Source of the DNA: Magicicada septendecula
Taxonomy: Eukaryota; Arthropoda; Insecta; Hemiptera; Cicadidae
NCBI GenBank assembly: GCA_034769895.1
Contig: CM068367.1
Coordinates: 87,959,899 to 88,023,898 of the forward strand
DNA length: 64,000 bases
Direction of reading: 5' to 3'
The notes under the pieces: model-generated
The model's input: only the letters and a program-made list of their open reading frames with translations
What the model was told of the DNA's origin: nothing
Database searches by the model: none
Shown: positions 46,482 through 58,057 of the stretch, piece after piece
Numbering within the stretch: position 1 is the first letter of the stretch
Layout of the letters: the number at the start of each line of letters is the position of its first letter
Program-made: the position numbers and the translations under genes

Positions 46482-46619
46482 GTACATATCTTCACCTAAC
46501 AATAATGAAGAAAACATGACAAGATAAATTATTTAATCATTAACACTAGAATAAAAAGGGATGAATCAGAGATTAAAGAATGGGTGACTCAAAATAATGA
46601 CACACATCTCTTTCTACAA
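46482..46619 (+). repeat. 138-bp direct repeat, right copy
   Basis: Two differences from 42507-42644 (G/A in the CTTCRCC block, T/C in the AATGAYACAC block). After it the sequence CATCTACCAAAAAAG is not shared with the left copy. Confidence 0.95.
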
Positions 46620-46929
46620 CATCTACCAAAAAAGAATAGTTCAATCAAGTCCAATTCTCCATTACTCTTGATATACATAAATCACAATTCACCGGGTTTA
46701 AGGAGAATGTGAAGCGTGTATACTTCTGCGGTAAAGGTCGCCTGAGAGGTGAATAACTTTGAAGAGTTTAAAATGTACAATTAATAAAGAACAACTACAT
46801 ACCGATCAGTTATCGTTTCGTTCAAACATTCCTTATAAAGTTGCATTATGTAATATCGAGGATGCGAAAACAGACTTTACATATGAGTGAAATAAGTGGA
46901 CATTGGACGGTTCGACAGTTGAGATTCAT

Positions 46930-47127
46930 TACGCTGAGCAGTGCGCACTGTTTCGTAATGTCGTGTGTGTTATGTGTCATGTGTATTTATTCAATAATTT
47001 GTATATCGACTACTCTTTTGAATTTTTCCGACGTGCCCCCCTTATGACAGGATAAGAAATTTTAGCGCCTGATGGTGGGAACTTTTTCCCGAAACATGTT
47101 GCGTTAAGGAAGCTACTAAGCTGCAAG
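46930..47127 (-). repeat. Penelope terminal repeat, right arm
   Basis: Inverted counterpart of 41243-41440. It contains the complements of the CGCAACATGTT and TCCTGTCA blocks. Confidence 0.8.
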
Positions 47128-47129
47128 AC

Positions 47130-48555
47130 GGATAGTTATATGTATGTACTAGTTATATGTACTACACTCCAATAATGAATTCAATATTCCAATCGTCTCC
47201 CATCCTTGAAACTCCCAGCCTTGACATCAGATGAAATAGGATTCAATAGCACTATCAATGTACGTGAGAGACCACCGACAGCGATTGAAGAATCGCAATA
47301 GGAATAACCTGTACTGGAAGATCCAGAAAGAGATAGGAAGAGACAGCCTTGGCAAGTCGAAGCAGGTGGTGTGCTTAAACCCTAGAAGTCCACAAGAAGA
47401 ATATTAAAACCATGAATAAAGTACCCACCCTTTGTGAGTAAATGATATGTGCGCGTGTGTGGATACGTATGAGTTTAGGGAGGGGATGCGTGTTGGATGG
47501 GTGGCTATGCGCGCCAACGAATCCTCTACTGTAGAGACGGGACAGAGAGATTTATTATGTTTTTTTTTTATTAAATGTTCTTCGTTTTACAAAAACAGCA
47601 ACAGTATTATCTGCATTACCAAGGGCGACATATGACACACACACCACCACTACTGCTTTAACGGCTCACCGCTAGAATTCACAATTTACCACGAAACTAC
47701 ATCCCATATCTGCTGCCTACCGCCATAAAGTAAATGGCCAATATAAATGACTGCAGAATACTGAGAGGACTTGGCTCCCCTTTTACAATAAACATTTGTA
47801 TTAAAACCCGGGGATGTAACACATGACATGTGTATGTTCCAGTTTCAATGTGTGAATGTGTGTGTGTTTGTTTTTTCCATATAAACACAATACTGTGCTA
47901 AATATATTATAAACATGGTACTCAGTAAATATTAAACTGGATAACAGAACAGTTCTGGATGGAATACTCTTCTGTCAGTTTCATAGAACAATCTGATTAG
48001 ATTCAAACCGCCCGTAATGTCTACCCTACAATAATGGTCACTAATGAAACAACAGGAGATTACTAAGAAAGATTAAAACAGGAGAGTAGTGTACAGAAAA
48101 GTTGAAAAGCGTCTGGAGTGATAAGTTAATGAAAAAATAAGAGAAGTATAGATAGGCCTACAGAAAAAGATACTAGGTATCGGCCTTACTACTGCCACGA
48201 TATTGCAAAAAAACTGCCAAAAAAGACTCTTGGGGCTCGTGTACATATTCGACTTTGCATTACGCCTTGCATACTGGCCTAAGTCACTAGCAATTGCTCA
48301 CTGATACTGAAACTCAAAAAAATCTCACGAACGTTTCAATTTATCGCACAGTCTCTTGTAAATAATTACAACATTTTATGGAAAATGTATGTCACTAAAG
48401 GTCTAACGATCATCAGTTCGGTTAACGACATGCCTACTCAACAATACAAAGTCGTTATCATGTAACGAATATAATCTGTGAAGCATTGGAAAATAAAACA
48501 GTACTGCACAGTCTCGCATTTTTTGGACATCAGCCAGACATTTGATAAACTATGG
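47130..48555. other. No recognisable gene
   Basis: Short frames only (62-68 codons). A TGTGTGTG run lies at 47856-47868. Nothing could be assigned. Confidence 0.4.
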
Positions 48556-49440
48556 GTCCCGGGCCAATTATAAAAAATCAAAATAATCCTTACCACGGCT
48601 ACTTTAATCTACTGAAATCTTATCCAAAAAAACGTGATTCTGAAACCAAGGTCAACGGGGAACCTCTAGTCGTTTCCTCATACAATCAGGTATACCTTCC
48701 TGTACACTTCCGATATTCCAGCCAGACAAACAACAACTGGTATGTTTCTTCAACTAACGAAGATCCTATAGTCGCTCGACCAATCTTCGAAAGCACCTCA
48801 ATCTCTTCGGGGGGGGGGGGGATGGTTACAAAAATAGTAAATCAAAGCCAATGAATCCAAACCGTCACACAAAGTTAGACTTACTCTACCGTTAGTCTGT
48901 TATTCTTACACTACGGAAAGGCAACTGCCTGCAGTCTACCTCAAGCATGTTGGAGCACCACAACAAGCAGTACTCATAACTAGATTTCCGTTTACATTAA
49001 ACTAAACAGAATACACCCATAAAACAGAAAATAAGACAACCAGATTTAAGATCGAAGGACATCAGCTGGCTGATAAGCAGAAAATCTCATCTATCTATAG
49101 AGACAACAAACTATAATAAACTTCTTATCTGTAAAACTAACCTCAAACCACATTGACTTGTGGAATCGAGCTTTGTGCCTGGTCACCAAATCTAATATAG
49201 CCATCATACAGAGATGTCAACCAACAATTCTAAGAGTTATCGTGACACATGTCACTGATATGTGTCCAACCACACCTTACATACAGACGTACATGTCCAC
49301 GTCCCATACAATATGCAAACAATCTGACCCTCTACCATTCAGCGTTCCACTTCTACTTTAAGAAAACTTTGACCATCCGACCTTTAAAGACCACGGAGGT
49401 GACATCGCTGAGTGTAACACCTCATCATGTCATTTAGTTT
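48556..49440 (+). pseudogene. Jockey-like LINE ORF2, C-terminal half
   Basis: Plus-strand pieces in shifting frames: ISWLISRKSHLSIE followed by KLLICKTNLKPH, then LVTKSNIAIIQRCQPTILR, then frames containing DTCH and HTDVHVHVP. The WL..RKS.L....K..L.K...KP....G..LWG.A...NI..IQR.Q...LR.I segment order is characteristic of Jockey/CR1 ORF2 C-termini in insects. The upstream part 48600-48950 is compatible with the same protein but too degraded for motifs. It contains a G(10) run near 48811. RT palm boxes are absent. Confidence 0.6.
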
Positions 49441-49449
49441 ACATTTTTC

Positions 49450-50222
49450 GTGTATATGATTTTTTTTATATAAATCTCCGCAGATTAGTCCTTTCAGAGT
49501 GCAAATACAACCCAAAAAACTATATGTATTCAAATCACTGAATACAGGAAAACTTCGAAAAGCTAATAAGTAAAAACTATACTGCATAGTTTTTTTTTTA
49601 AATTCATGGAAAGTATTTCTTTGTAAGGGAAGTACGGGCGGTGTTACGGTAAGTATTTACGGGAAGTATTACGGGAAGTATTACGGGAAGTGTTACTTCT
49701 AGTAACCAAAAAATATTGAGAACGGCAACATAACACGATTTCTTTCGGAATCTATTACTTCTGCTTTATTCATCCTTTTATGTTTAAATGCTTTATTTTT
49801 ACTTGTGCTTTAAAATCTTTGTATGTATATGAGTATATGAAAATATATATTATATTCACATTTGTTTTCTCACGTACTTTACAAACTGTTACAACATAAA
49901 TGACTAACAAAAATTTAACTAAAATATTTTTTTATCAACAAAAAATTAGAATTTTTTTTTCTTTTATGAATTTGCTAACTGCTATAATTTTTATTGTTCG
50001 ACTAAGCTTTTCGTCATCACTGACATCATCAGGTCTTAAACACCAGTTAGCAAATTCATAAAAGAAATAGTAAGGATGGCTGCTAATTTAAACAATACGA
50101 AGAATAAAAAATTAGAAAATATTTTACTTTTTTAATTCCCATGATGGTTTGAGTTGTGGTAAGTACTACAAGCTAGCATTGCTTTATTAAAAAAGGCAGC
50201 TGCTTGCGTGTGCATGTGAACA

Positions 50223-50262
<40 letters not shown>

Positions 50263-51055
50263 GTGCGCGCGCGCGAGTCTTATATTACATTCAATACCAC
50301 CTACTCGATGTTTCCATTAAATTAGAACATTTCTTTTACACTAAACAACAAATACTTTGTTGTAGTTTTCGTAAGTTTTCCACCATCAGAAACGTTTCAG
50401 AAACTTTTCTCCCCGTAATGTAGAAAGTTTATTTCTCGCATGGAGAGATGACACGCTCGGAGGCTGTGTGTACCAACAGACAAAGTGCCGTTAAACATCC
50501 CCGCTATTGTGTTGTCAACAAAAACACACGCCGTACATACAGCCACCACCACTGTCTCAAGTTATTGCGTGTCTCCGACATTAATCACACACACACACCC
50601 ACACACACACACACACACGCACACGCACACACGCAGGGCTCCCCGCTGTTTGTCCTTGACGCCGTCTGCACACGTCTCAAACGGTTTAGTTAACTAAGGA
50701 CGTCGTCGCTGTCAATTTGTTGTTTAATTGACATCATATACCGAAACAAAATTTGTTGTGTAATTCTGTACCGTAGGGGCAACGAGCACACTTGCAAACG
50801 AAAATTAAAATTTCTGCCCCCACATTAAACAAACACAAACACACACACACACACACACACACACCGAAAGGTCAGACGTATAGTAATATGCCTATTAAAT
50901 CATATATAATACACGACTGTAACTTAAAATTGTACTTGTATAGAAGATTACTGAATTAAACGTCGTTAGCATAAAAGTAACGGGTGGGGCAAACAGAACA
51001 CACAAATTTGTGTTAGATCGTGTTTTGTTACTATGGCGACAATAAATAAACAGAT
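49450..51055. other. No gene; hairpin and GT/CA tracts
   Basis: A perfect 23-bp inverted repeat lies at 49959-49981 and 50044-50066. A GGAAGTATTACG-type short tandem repeat lies at 49625-49695. Dinucleotide tracts are (GT)n 50225-50260 with a CGCGCGCG tail, (CA)n 50586-50635 interrupted, and (CA)n 50834-50864. The frames at 50448-50697 are artefacts of these tracts. Confidence 0.7.
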
Positions 51056-51059
51056 GGTT

Positions 51060-52580
51060 TTTGTGACGATTTAATTGAAACTGTAATCTTAAATAAATAA
51101 AAATTAAATTTGCGAGCGATTAAGTTTTTTTTAAATCGCACTATTAAACCTAAAGCCCCTGTACTAAATCAGAATGAGAATGAGAAGTGAATGAAAATCA
51201 ACAGAAGCACTAATAAAAAGTCGTATTGTAAAAAAACGTATTAATATCACAATTAATCCTTTGCTAGTCATCATGCGGTGACCTGTTAGTTCCGGACTCA
51301 ACGTGTTTATCGAGTCGTCTGTAATTTAGGAAGATATAAAAATCATAATGTTTGTAATTAGAAATTTGAAGGCACGAGTAGTAGTTAAAATAATTCACTT
51401 AAATTATATATGTATAATTAACGTATTGTTTTTGGTAATAAGAATGTCAATTTAAATAAAAATAGGAACTATATTGTCGCGGAGTACTTGCCCCTCTCCG
51501 TTGTTATGTGCCAGTCGAATCTAGTAGGGAGTCACTATGCTGCCGTCAGACCGTACAGACGTATGAGCGAGAGCTCCACGAAAATGCATTTGTTTTTTTA
51601 ATTTAATTTTAAAATGTTAGCTACCACTGCTAAACGTGGCGAGCGTTGTGTAATGTGTGAATGATATAAAGATGTGTTAAGAAGAAAAATGTAATAAGTA
51701 AAACAAAAACTTAACTAGTAGTAAACAAGATGACGTCTCCCCTCAAGAGGTAAATACAAGTACAACCTTATACATGAAGATGTGATCTGCATAAACTTCA
51801 TAAATACACGTATACGATGCATAAGACGCTGACGAGGACCTCCGTGGATCTACACCTACTTTCACAAAAGAAACTCCAATCTCCGCAGTGAACATCCTAT
51901 CTAGTACTTGCCGAAGACACGACCCAGATGATGATGCCGACTTCAAGAATTCCAAAGAGAGACACCCCAGGACGAGGTTACTACGACCAATTGTAAAGGT
52001 GACTCGATAGCTTGCCTATCGAGAGTTAATCATATTTGATACACAACTCACATTAAAAAGAGACTTTTCAAAGACTATAAATTTTGTTTAAAATTAAAAT
52101 GAGACAAGCTAAGAGTTTACTGTAAGATTCAATATCGTACGTTGTAACGCCTTAAATGTAAATGTAATTTATAAACACTTTAAGTAATAATACCATTCTT
52201 CAAATGGTAAAAGAAGTCTTGCAAGCGTCTAGATGAACTCAAAATACTTAGAAGTCTTTGCTATAAATATACTTAAAGTAAACTCGGATCCGAGGTAAAA
52301 GAATACATAATCAGTTTGATCCCTGAGTTTTTTATGAAAAGCATTTAAATATTTTAATCTAATTAATGATGTCATGAGATCTTTGAGTAACAGTTGTTAA
52401 TAAAGAGAAGTCATCTTGTTACACATGAAAATGAGTGCATAAATCAGTGAAATACCTTCCCTTGTTTCCTTATAATTATCTTATGTAATTTGTTCAGTTA
52501 ATTTGAGTTTAATAACAGTTCGTTACAACGTAGGCAGCCCATGTAATTGGCAAGTGTCAGTTTTGATGGGTTCCCTGGAT
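51060..52580 (+). repeat. LTR-like dispersed repeat, copy 1 (~1.5 kb)
   Basis: Collinear with 61630-63215 over its full length. Matched blocks in the same order: GTGACGATTTAA; CCTTTGCT.GT.ATCA; CCGGACTC.AC.TGTTTA.CGAGTC; ACTATATT.TCGCGGA; GGTGACTCGATAGC and CTATCGAG; TACCATTCTTCAAATGG; GTCTTGCAAGC; CGGATCCG; GGGATC/GAGATCT near TTTGAGTAA; CTTGTT.CACA; GGGTTCCCT. There is no conserved ORF. The TATA-like ACTATATT, GC-rich leader and AATAAAG near 52400 fit an LTR plus leader. Confidence 0.7.
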
Positions 52581-52679
52581 TTGTAACGTGGCAATACGTT
52601 ACATTTTATAACCTCAATTAAACTATACCATTAAGTAAACACAGCTCATTGACGAGGTGAACATCATACGTTTGCTGTA

Positions 52680-53660
52680 GAAACGTTTTCTAAGTAATAA
52701 CATGGAACCGTTGGGCAACATGGAAGAGTTCCAGAGCGCTCAACAATATCGAACTGGGTAAGAACATTTAGAACCACTGCCTCGACACAGTAGACATTTG
52801 GAGGAAGTGTAAAATGTGTGTGCACCAGAAAATATGAAAAGGATAAGAGCTGCTGCCATGCGTAGTCCAAAAAGGTGTGATAGGAAGCGTGCTATGGCAC
52901 TGCAGATTTCCACTAGATCTCTGCGGAAGATTTTGCACCAAGATCTCCATTTCCATCCATACAAAATTCAAGTGGCCCCAAAACTGTTTGAATATGATTA
53001 CAATAAATTAATTGATTTTTGTAATGAAATATCGTAATTCAAAATTCAAGAACAAACCAAAACTGTCATGAACACTTGACTATGTCAGACGATAAATTCA
53101 GTCACTGTAAATTCAGTCAGTGTGAACCAGACTGAGACCGATATGAGTTAATACTGAACAACTTTCTTTCTTCATTTGTTAAATGATCTATGGATTGATA
53201 CTGACTCGGTCTGGTTCCAGCAGGATCGAGCTACCGCACACACTGCACAAAACACAATGGATGTGTTGAGGACTGTGTTCAAGGATCGGTTGATCTCAAG
53301 ATTTGGTGCAATACCCTGGCCATCGTGATCTCTAGACCTGACTCTGTGTGATTTATTTTTGTGGGGCTATGTGAAGTTTAAGGTTTTCCAGTCATGAACA
53401 GATGATTTAAATCAACTGAGGCACCGGATCGTTGAAAGTATTCATCCAAACCATGCTGCAGAGAGTCATTGGATACCTTTCTCAATCGCCTTGATGAATG
53501 TAAGTGTGTCAGTGGGCGTCACTTAAGGGATGTTATTTTCAAACGATGGCCATGACTAAGTATAATGGCATCTTAGTACCTTTGTATTTATACCATATTT
53601 GACATAAAAATATTAAACGAGTTCCTGTTGTGATAGTTTTGAATTCTTGTTCTCATTACC
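52680..53660 (+). pseudogene. DD41D mariner (rosa-like) transposase, degenerate
   Basis: The order of motifs is that of the 58 kb element. RKILHQDLHFHPYKIQVAPK in the frame 52816-53037 is the second helix-turn-helix/linker. Further on VWFQQDRATAHTAQNTMDV is the second catalytic box, and after 41 residues LTLCDLFLWGYVK holds the third D. A stop lies inside the last interval (WPS*SLDL). About 170 bp between the linker and the QQD box are missing or scrambled, including the first catalytic D. A possible right end is CTCATTACCCCACCCTTTAT near 53652-53671, but no matching left end was found. Confidence 0.7.
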
Positions 53661-53918
53661 CCACCCTTTATATAGCAAAACGTATAATTGTTTTCTGAGA
53701 CTACGTAGAGGAGATGACGATGAGGATGGAGTAGCGTATATACACGAAGAGGGCACTATGAGATATACGAATAGGAAAAGACAATAAAGGTTATCGAGGA
53801 AAACGTGGGAGAAGGGAATTGCACAGAATGCGAGATTGAACTACTACAAGAACATAAGACACCACACAGATTGTCCATTGTCACCAGTGTTGTTCAAATT
53901 TTTATAATGACAATACTA

Positions 53919-54080
53919 TTATACGAGGATCGTTCAATAATTAAAGAGACAAATAGCTGTACAGGAAAACCGATTGATAGGCGGCGTACGATAGTTTCAG
54001 AACCGTACAACGGCAGACCTGTGATGAGTTCTGATCAGCTGTTTGATTGGAATCGTTTTGTTCACAGCTATTAGCCTTTT
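53919..54080 (+). mobile_element. mariner left-end fragment
   Basis: TATACGAGGATCGTTCAATA at 53918 matches the mariner terminus type seen at 3704 and, inverted, at 15234. The following ~150 bp keep an open frame (to 54074) but no right end or transposase box follows. Confidence 0.5.
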
Positions 54081-54439
54081 TAATTATTGAATAACACTCG
54101 TAATATTGAAAGTTACAAATTCTCTCTACTTTTCTTGTTTCATATATCATCATTAAGTCCGGTTTGGCGTGTTTAGCTTCTTTCATTAATTTACATTTTT
54201 TGGGCTAGACCACTTAAATTCCAAGTTCCTACGTTTATAAATTCCGATATAGCAAATCGTGTACAACCTTTATTCAGTATCCGTGTCATGTCCAAAGGAA
54301 ACCAGATTCTTTAGTGGATTCAGTTAGTGGCGGTAACTAAATCCCTCCTGGCCATGATACGTTGTGCTCCTCAGGGATAGTTTGGTGATGGGCCTGCCAC
54401 CTCGCTGCTTTCAAATCAGCATGGTGTTTCGTGAGGTTT

Positions 54440-54870
54440 ACTCCCATTAAGTCAGCAAGTAAAAAAACATGCCTAAAATTCTACAACGTGATGGGCCTTC
54501 CCACACTTCTTAATGGTCCTGGGAATTGGACTTTAACGAAAGGCCATGCCAGTCGTATCCAAGCGGCTGAAATGAGATTTCTCAGGCACGTGGCAGGGTA
54601 TAGTATCCATGATCATAGAAGATCATAGAAGAAATCCAATCAATGGGTATTGGATCATGATCTAAGATCATGATATATATACGGCAGGAACTGAATATTA
54701 TAAATATACTCGACAGGATTGCCCAGTATTGGCTGAATTGGTTGGAACATCTTTGCCGAATGGATGACTGCCGCATCCCCAAACAACTATGGAACTACAA
54801 GCCGAAGGGACTGAGAGGTGTGGGACGTCCGAGGAAGCGCTGGAGTAACCAGCTCTAGACTTTACCTGTT
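54440..54870 (+). pseudogene. LINE ORF2 C-terminus, plus strand
   Basis: The frame 54431-54628 has KTCLKFYNVMGLPTLLNGPG then WTL and RIQAAEMRFLRHVAGYSIHD. The frame 54670-54858 has QYWLNWLEHLCRMDDCRIPK and GLRGVGRPRKRW. All are standard blocks of an RTE-like LINE ORF2 C-terminus (thumb, AEMRFLR, W..HL.RM, GRPRKRW), and a GATGATGATGATGATC tail follows at 54908. A small duplication and rearrangement, with GATCATAGAA twice and a GATCATGATC palindrome, disrupts 54605-54680. The copy is 5' truncated and inactive. Confidence 0.8.
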
Positions 54871-54879
54871 TGAGACCGG

Positions 54880-55423
54880 AACAAAACATCCTTGGTTTAA
54901 ACTTTGAGGATGATGATGATGATGATCACAAACATCTTCAGCGAGTGCCGTGAAAACCATAAACCATTGGCTTGCAGATGATGATGATGAATCTTTCAAA
55001 TCAGATTGGAGTGTTACTACCTAACTCATCCAGGTCAATGACGACGATAATTATTGTATGTTACATGATTTATATGAATATAAATTAACTACATCATAAA
55101 CGAGATAAAATTATTCATAGAGTAATTAAATGCTCTAAACTCATGTGAAGCAATAGAGTCTCATCGGCCTTCGCCTACCTACCTGACAGAGTTAATACTA
55201 CCCGGTTTACAACTAATTACATGATACATTGTTTAATGTAATGTATTCATCATGCGTAGTGATTGGTATAGTATCATCTGATCGATATACAAATGAGTTG
55301 TATTAATATTCATATGATATTAATATTGTTATTATTATTTTGAGTTGCATAATATAGGCCTACGTTTCAATTACATATTACTTAATAACCACCTGTAGTC
55401 TATAGGCCTATATCGGATACAGA
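54880..55423. other. No recognisable gene
   Basis: AT-rich sequence with GATGATGAT tracts near 54908 and 54979. It runs up to the CAA target duplication of the next element. Confidence 0.45.
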
Positions 55424-55426
55424 CAA

Positions 55427-55767
55427 TAGTCCAGTCAAATTAGGAAAAATAGGGGAAATAATTTGTAAAGTTTTGATACTTTGCCATAATACTCGTTTGG
55501 GGTCTAGTAGTTGGAAAAAAAGTTCCCTCCCCTAGGAGTGCGCGTCCCCCCTCCACCCCCAAAAACAGCACTTTTTAGCGTTTTTTTCAGTTTTTTCAAT
55601 TTTTACGCTAAACCACTTGATTTTCGACAATTAGCCTTATTGCAAAAAATTGTTTCTCATAAAATTCTACATAAAAAAGATTCTATGCATGTTTTGTGTA
55701 TGAAATATCGTTTTTGTGTAATAGACGCCGGAAAAAGGGCGAAAATACGTAAGCATCTGATTTTGTC
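55427..55767 (+). repeat. Long-TIR element, left terminal inverted repeat
   Basis: Matches the complement of 59382-59723 through nearly its whole length at roughly 85-90% by eye. Blocks include GTTTTGATACTTTGCCATAA, CAGCACTTTTTAGCG, CCACTTGATTTTCGACAA, CTATGCATGTTTTGTGTATG and GAAAATACGTAAGCATCTGA. It is non-coding despite a 113-codon frame running through it. Confidence 0.9.
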
Positions 55768-56039
55768 CTATTTTCAAGTTCATATGTACCTTCTTTCAAT
55801 TTTTTCTTGTTTAAACCACATCACTTACATACAAAAAATATTATTGTTATAATATAACAAATTATGTTATATTATATAGTATTACCCTATATTATAAAAT
55901 ATTCCATTCTGGGTGAGTGTCAGAAAGGTAAAGCAATGTGAAATATCAAGGGAAAAAAATTTATTCATAATAAAATTACGTTCACATGATGCCACGGTAA
56001 AGTAAATAATAGTGACAGTGAAGAAACAATATCACTGAT

Positions 56040-57950
56040 TTACAAAGGATCATCAGGAAACTCATCACACAAGTCAATGGCCACCCTACTAGTGCAGCTT
56101 TGCCCACGACAATTCTTACACATAGCCGTGCAGCGTAAGTCTACTTTAACACATCTGCACTTTCTTCCACATCCCTGAGTGCAGCCACATGAAATCAGAG
56201 TTAGGAATCTTCCTGGACCAGGTGCTTGTGTCATATACACTGGAGAGAACGAGGAATTGCGTTGCTTCCATCCCCAGGTCCTCGGGTCCAAGGAATTCCC
56301 CAGCCACATCTGAATTTGCAGATATACACGATGTAAGTGGAGGCATGCTGCATCAGCGGTGGGTGGCAAGCGTGAAAGAATCACAGCGTTGTTCGCCTGA
56401 CCTACTAGCTGAAACATCGAAACATTGAAATCTGCGATCGTTCAGATTGATTGAACCAGCTGTTTGCCGGATTTTGGTGTACACTGCGTGAATGAATTTT
56501 TCGCCGGCTTGTTCATTGACCTCACGTTTCGATGTTGGATCATTGAACACAGTGGAGATATCGTGGAGATGCTGGGATCTGTTGAACAATTGAATTATCT
56601 ACAGTTTTCCTTTTCCGAAGAAGGCTGACGTAGCGTCACAGCCACTCATTGCGTGAAGGAACAGAATTAATTTCCTACATTCGTGAATGATGGGAAAACT
56701 TTGTAAATCTTTCGAGCTGTAAAATCTTGTTTTTACATTCCCTCTACTTTCTTTCATCATAAGGATATCCTTTCCTTCTGGGGCAAGGGCTATGAGGAGA
56801 GCAATGAGATCAACGTCTTGGCCAACAATGACAACTTGCCCGTTTCCTTGTGAGGCATCTACTGGTTTGCGGACAATGTAGACGTCTGCATCGTCTTCAG
56901 CAATAATTGCTTCTCTGAATGTTCCTTCTGGGTAGACATTTTGAAGAGCAACTCCTTCAATACCAACTCTATTTTTCCTTTGGAACGTTTGAATTTCAAT
57001 TTTCTGGGCATTTCCAGTTTCTTGTGAGGTAAGCATCACAGATAGCTTGGTTACTTGTTGATCTGCCAATGCGTCACCAGGAGTTATACATCTGATTCCA
57101 CCCATCACGTGAAATGTGCCTTTGCCCGTCATCGTTGCAATGTTGAAGTCCGCATTATCAAAAGAGAATCCTTCGAAACGGCTGGCTTCCAGGATTGTAC
57201 AGCTGAAGACTCAAATAAAGCGACACGGCTATAGCTAGAAGAGAAACCCATATTTGAGACAATATTGACAATGTTCCTGCATCCCACTTTCCGAACCAAG
57301 TATACTCCAAGACAGAGTTGCAAGGGGGAAACAAACGAGCGAGGGCTTGTAGCTGACACGATTACATGAGAAATTGCTGTACATTTTTTTCATTGCAGAT
57401 TGTTGATAAGATCTCTTTTTCAGCAATCACACCCTTTAAAAACATCTGTAGAGTTTCAGGAACCATAGATTCAACATTTTCAGTGAAGATGGTGATGTCT
57501 GGATACTCAGTCATATTGTAAGGAGTCATTCGAATATCTTCGCGGATAATGGTTGCAACTGCTTTCACTATTCTCATACGCTCGTCTTTTTCATTGCCAG
57601 GTCGTTTGTTGTACCACTGGTTCACGATTTTCAGAACGCTACCACCAAAGCAAGCAACTGAAGGGCTTTTCCTCATATTAGCGATAGGACTCCATCACCA
57701 CATTGATCTTGTAATCTATTTTTAAAACTTTTCATTGCCATTGAGACACTTTCTGGTAGACATTCATCAATTTTCAGCATCAAATTTTTCAAAACAAATT
57801 GACATTCCTCCGATGTATCAACGAAAGTGCACAGTTCTTGGAAAGCAGCGTCAAAGTTGCTGTCATGAGGGCGGTCTCTTTTTCGAACAGATCTGAGGAA
57901 CCAAACAGATTGCTTGTTCCAGTACGAATATGTATGGAAAAAATTATATG
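56040..57950 (-). pseudogene. XPG/FEN-like nuclease with Cys-rich C-terminus, broken
   Basis: Read from 57950 down. An N-terminal region (NFDAAFQELCTFVDTSEECQ) leads to YNKRPGNEKDERMRIVKAVA, then PRSFVSPLQLCLGVYLVRKV. In the frame 57132-56599 come TGKGTFHVMGGIRCITPGDA, AEDDAD (residues 78-83), VVIVGQDVDLIALLIAL (D105, D107), HAMSGCDATSAFFGKGK (160-176). The E/D cluster, DxD and GCD...GKGK order matches the XPG/FEN flap-nuclease active site. The C-terminus has LPPTADAACLHLHRVYLQIQ, the GW block (RTWGWKQ), and a nine-cysteine module CGCTQGCGRKCRC...CTAMCKNCRGQSC. Lesions: frame changes near 57675, 57357, 57130-57180 and 56353-56417, and a TAG at 56599-56601. Similar proteins recur in repeats of aphids and cnidarians (from memory). 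It is not a host gene. Confidence 0.65.
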
Positions 57951-57952
57951 TA

Positions 57953-57984
57953 CAGGGTGGCGCAGGGAAACGGGAAAATTTGAA
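57953..57984 (+). repeat. mariner left TIR
   Basis: Pairs with 59236-59267 with a single difference (GGCGC versus GGAGC). Confidence 0.95.
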
Positions 57985-58057
57985 GTTGATGTTGGTAGCC
58001 CTGTAGATGTAGCAGAAGTGAAACTGTCTGTCTAGCAGTAACGGACATTTAGTTACC

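Larger units (their letters stand above)
41243..47127 (+). mobile_element. Penelope-like element, interrupted
   Basis: The inverted terminal blocks at 41243-41440 and 46930-47127 bound a plus-strand unit. It contains a reverse-transcriptase remnant with the Penelope-specific EEGLAMGSP box and a GIY-YIG endonuclease remnant. Penelope-like elements are retroelements that combine an RT related to telomerase with a GIY-YIG endonuclease, and their terminal repeats can be direct or inverted. A gypsy-like element of about 3.8 kb sits between the GIY-YIG region and the 3' part. No function can remain. Confidence 0.65.

Noticed and set aside
42507-46619. Reading the 138-bp repeat simply as a target-site duplication
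   Set aside because: LTR elements and other families here make 3-8-bp duplications. 138 bp would be exceptional, so it is listed as an open question instead.
48552-48854. 100-codon frame as an independent gene
   Set aside because: It overlaps the degraded Jockey-like region and includes a G(10) run. No domain is recognisable in its own frame.
50448-50697. Two overlapping frames rich in His/Thr/Pro
   Set aside because: They run through an interrupted CA tract, with no other support.
55511-55852. 113-codon frame in the left TIR
   Set aside because: It lies in a terminal inverted repeat. The inverted copy at 59.4-59.7 kb does not keep it as one frame, and no motif is present.
56189-56428. Plus-strand frame through the Cys-rich module
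   Set aside because: Shadow of the minus-strand nuclease gene, which has recognisable motifs.
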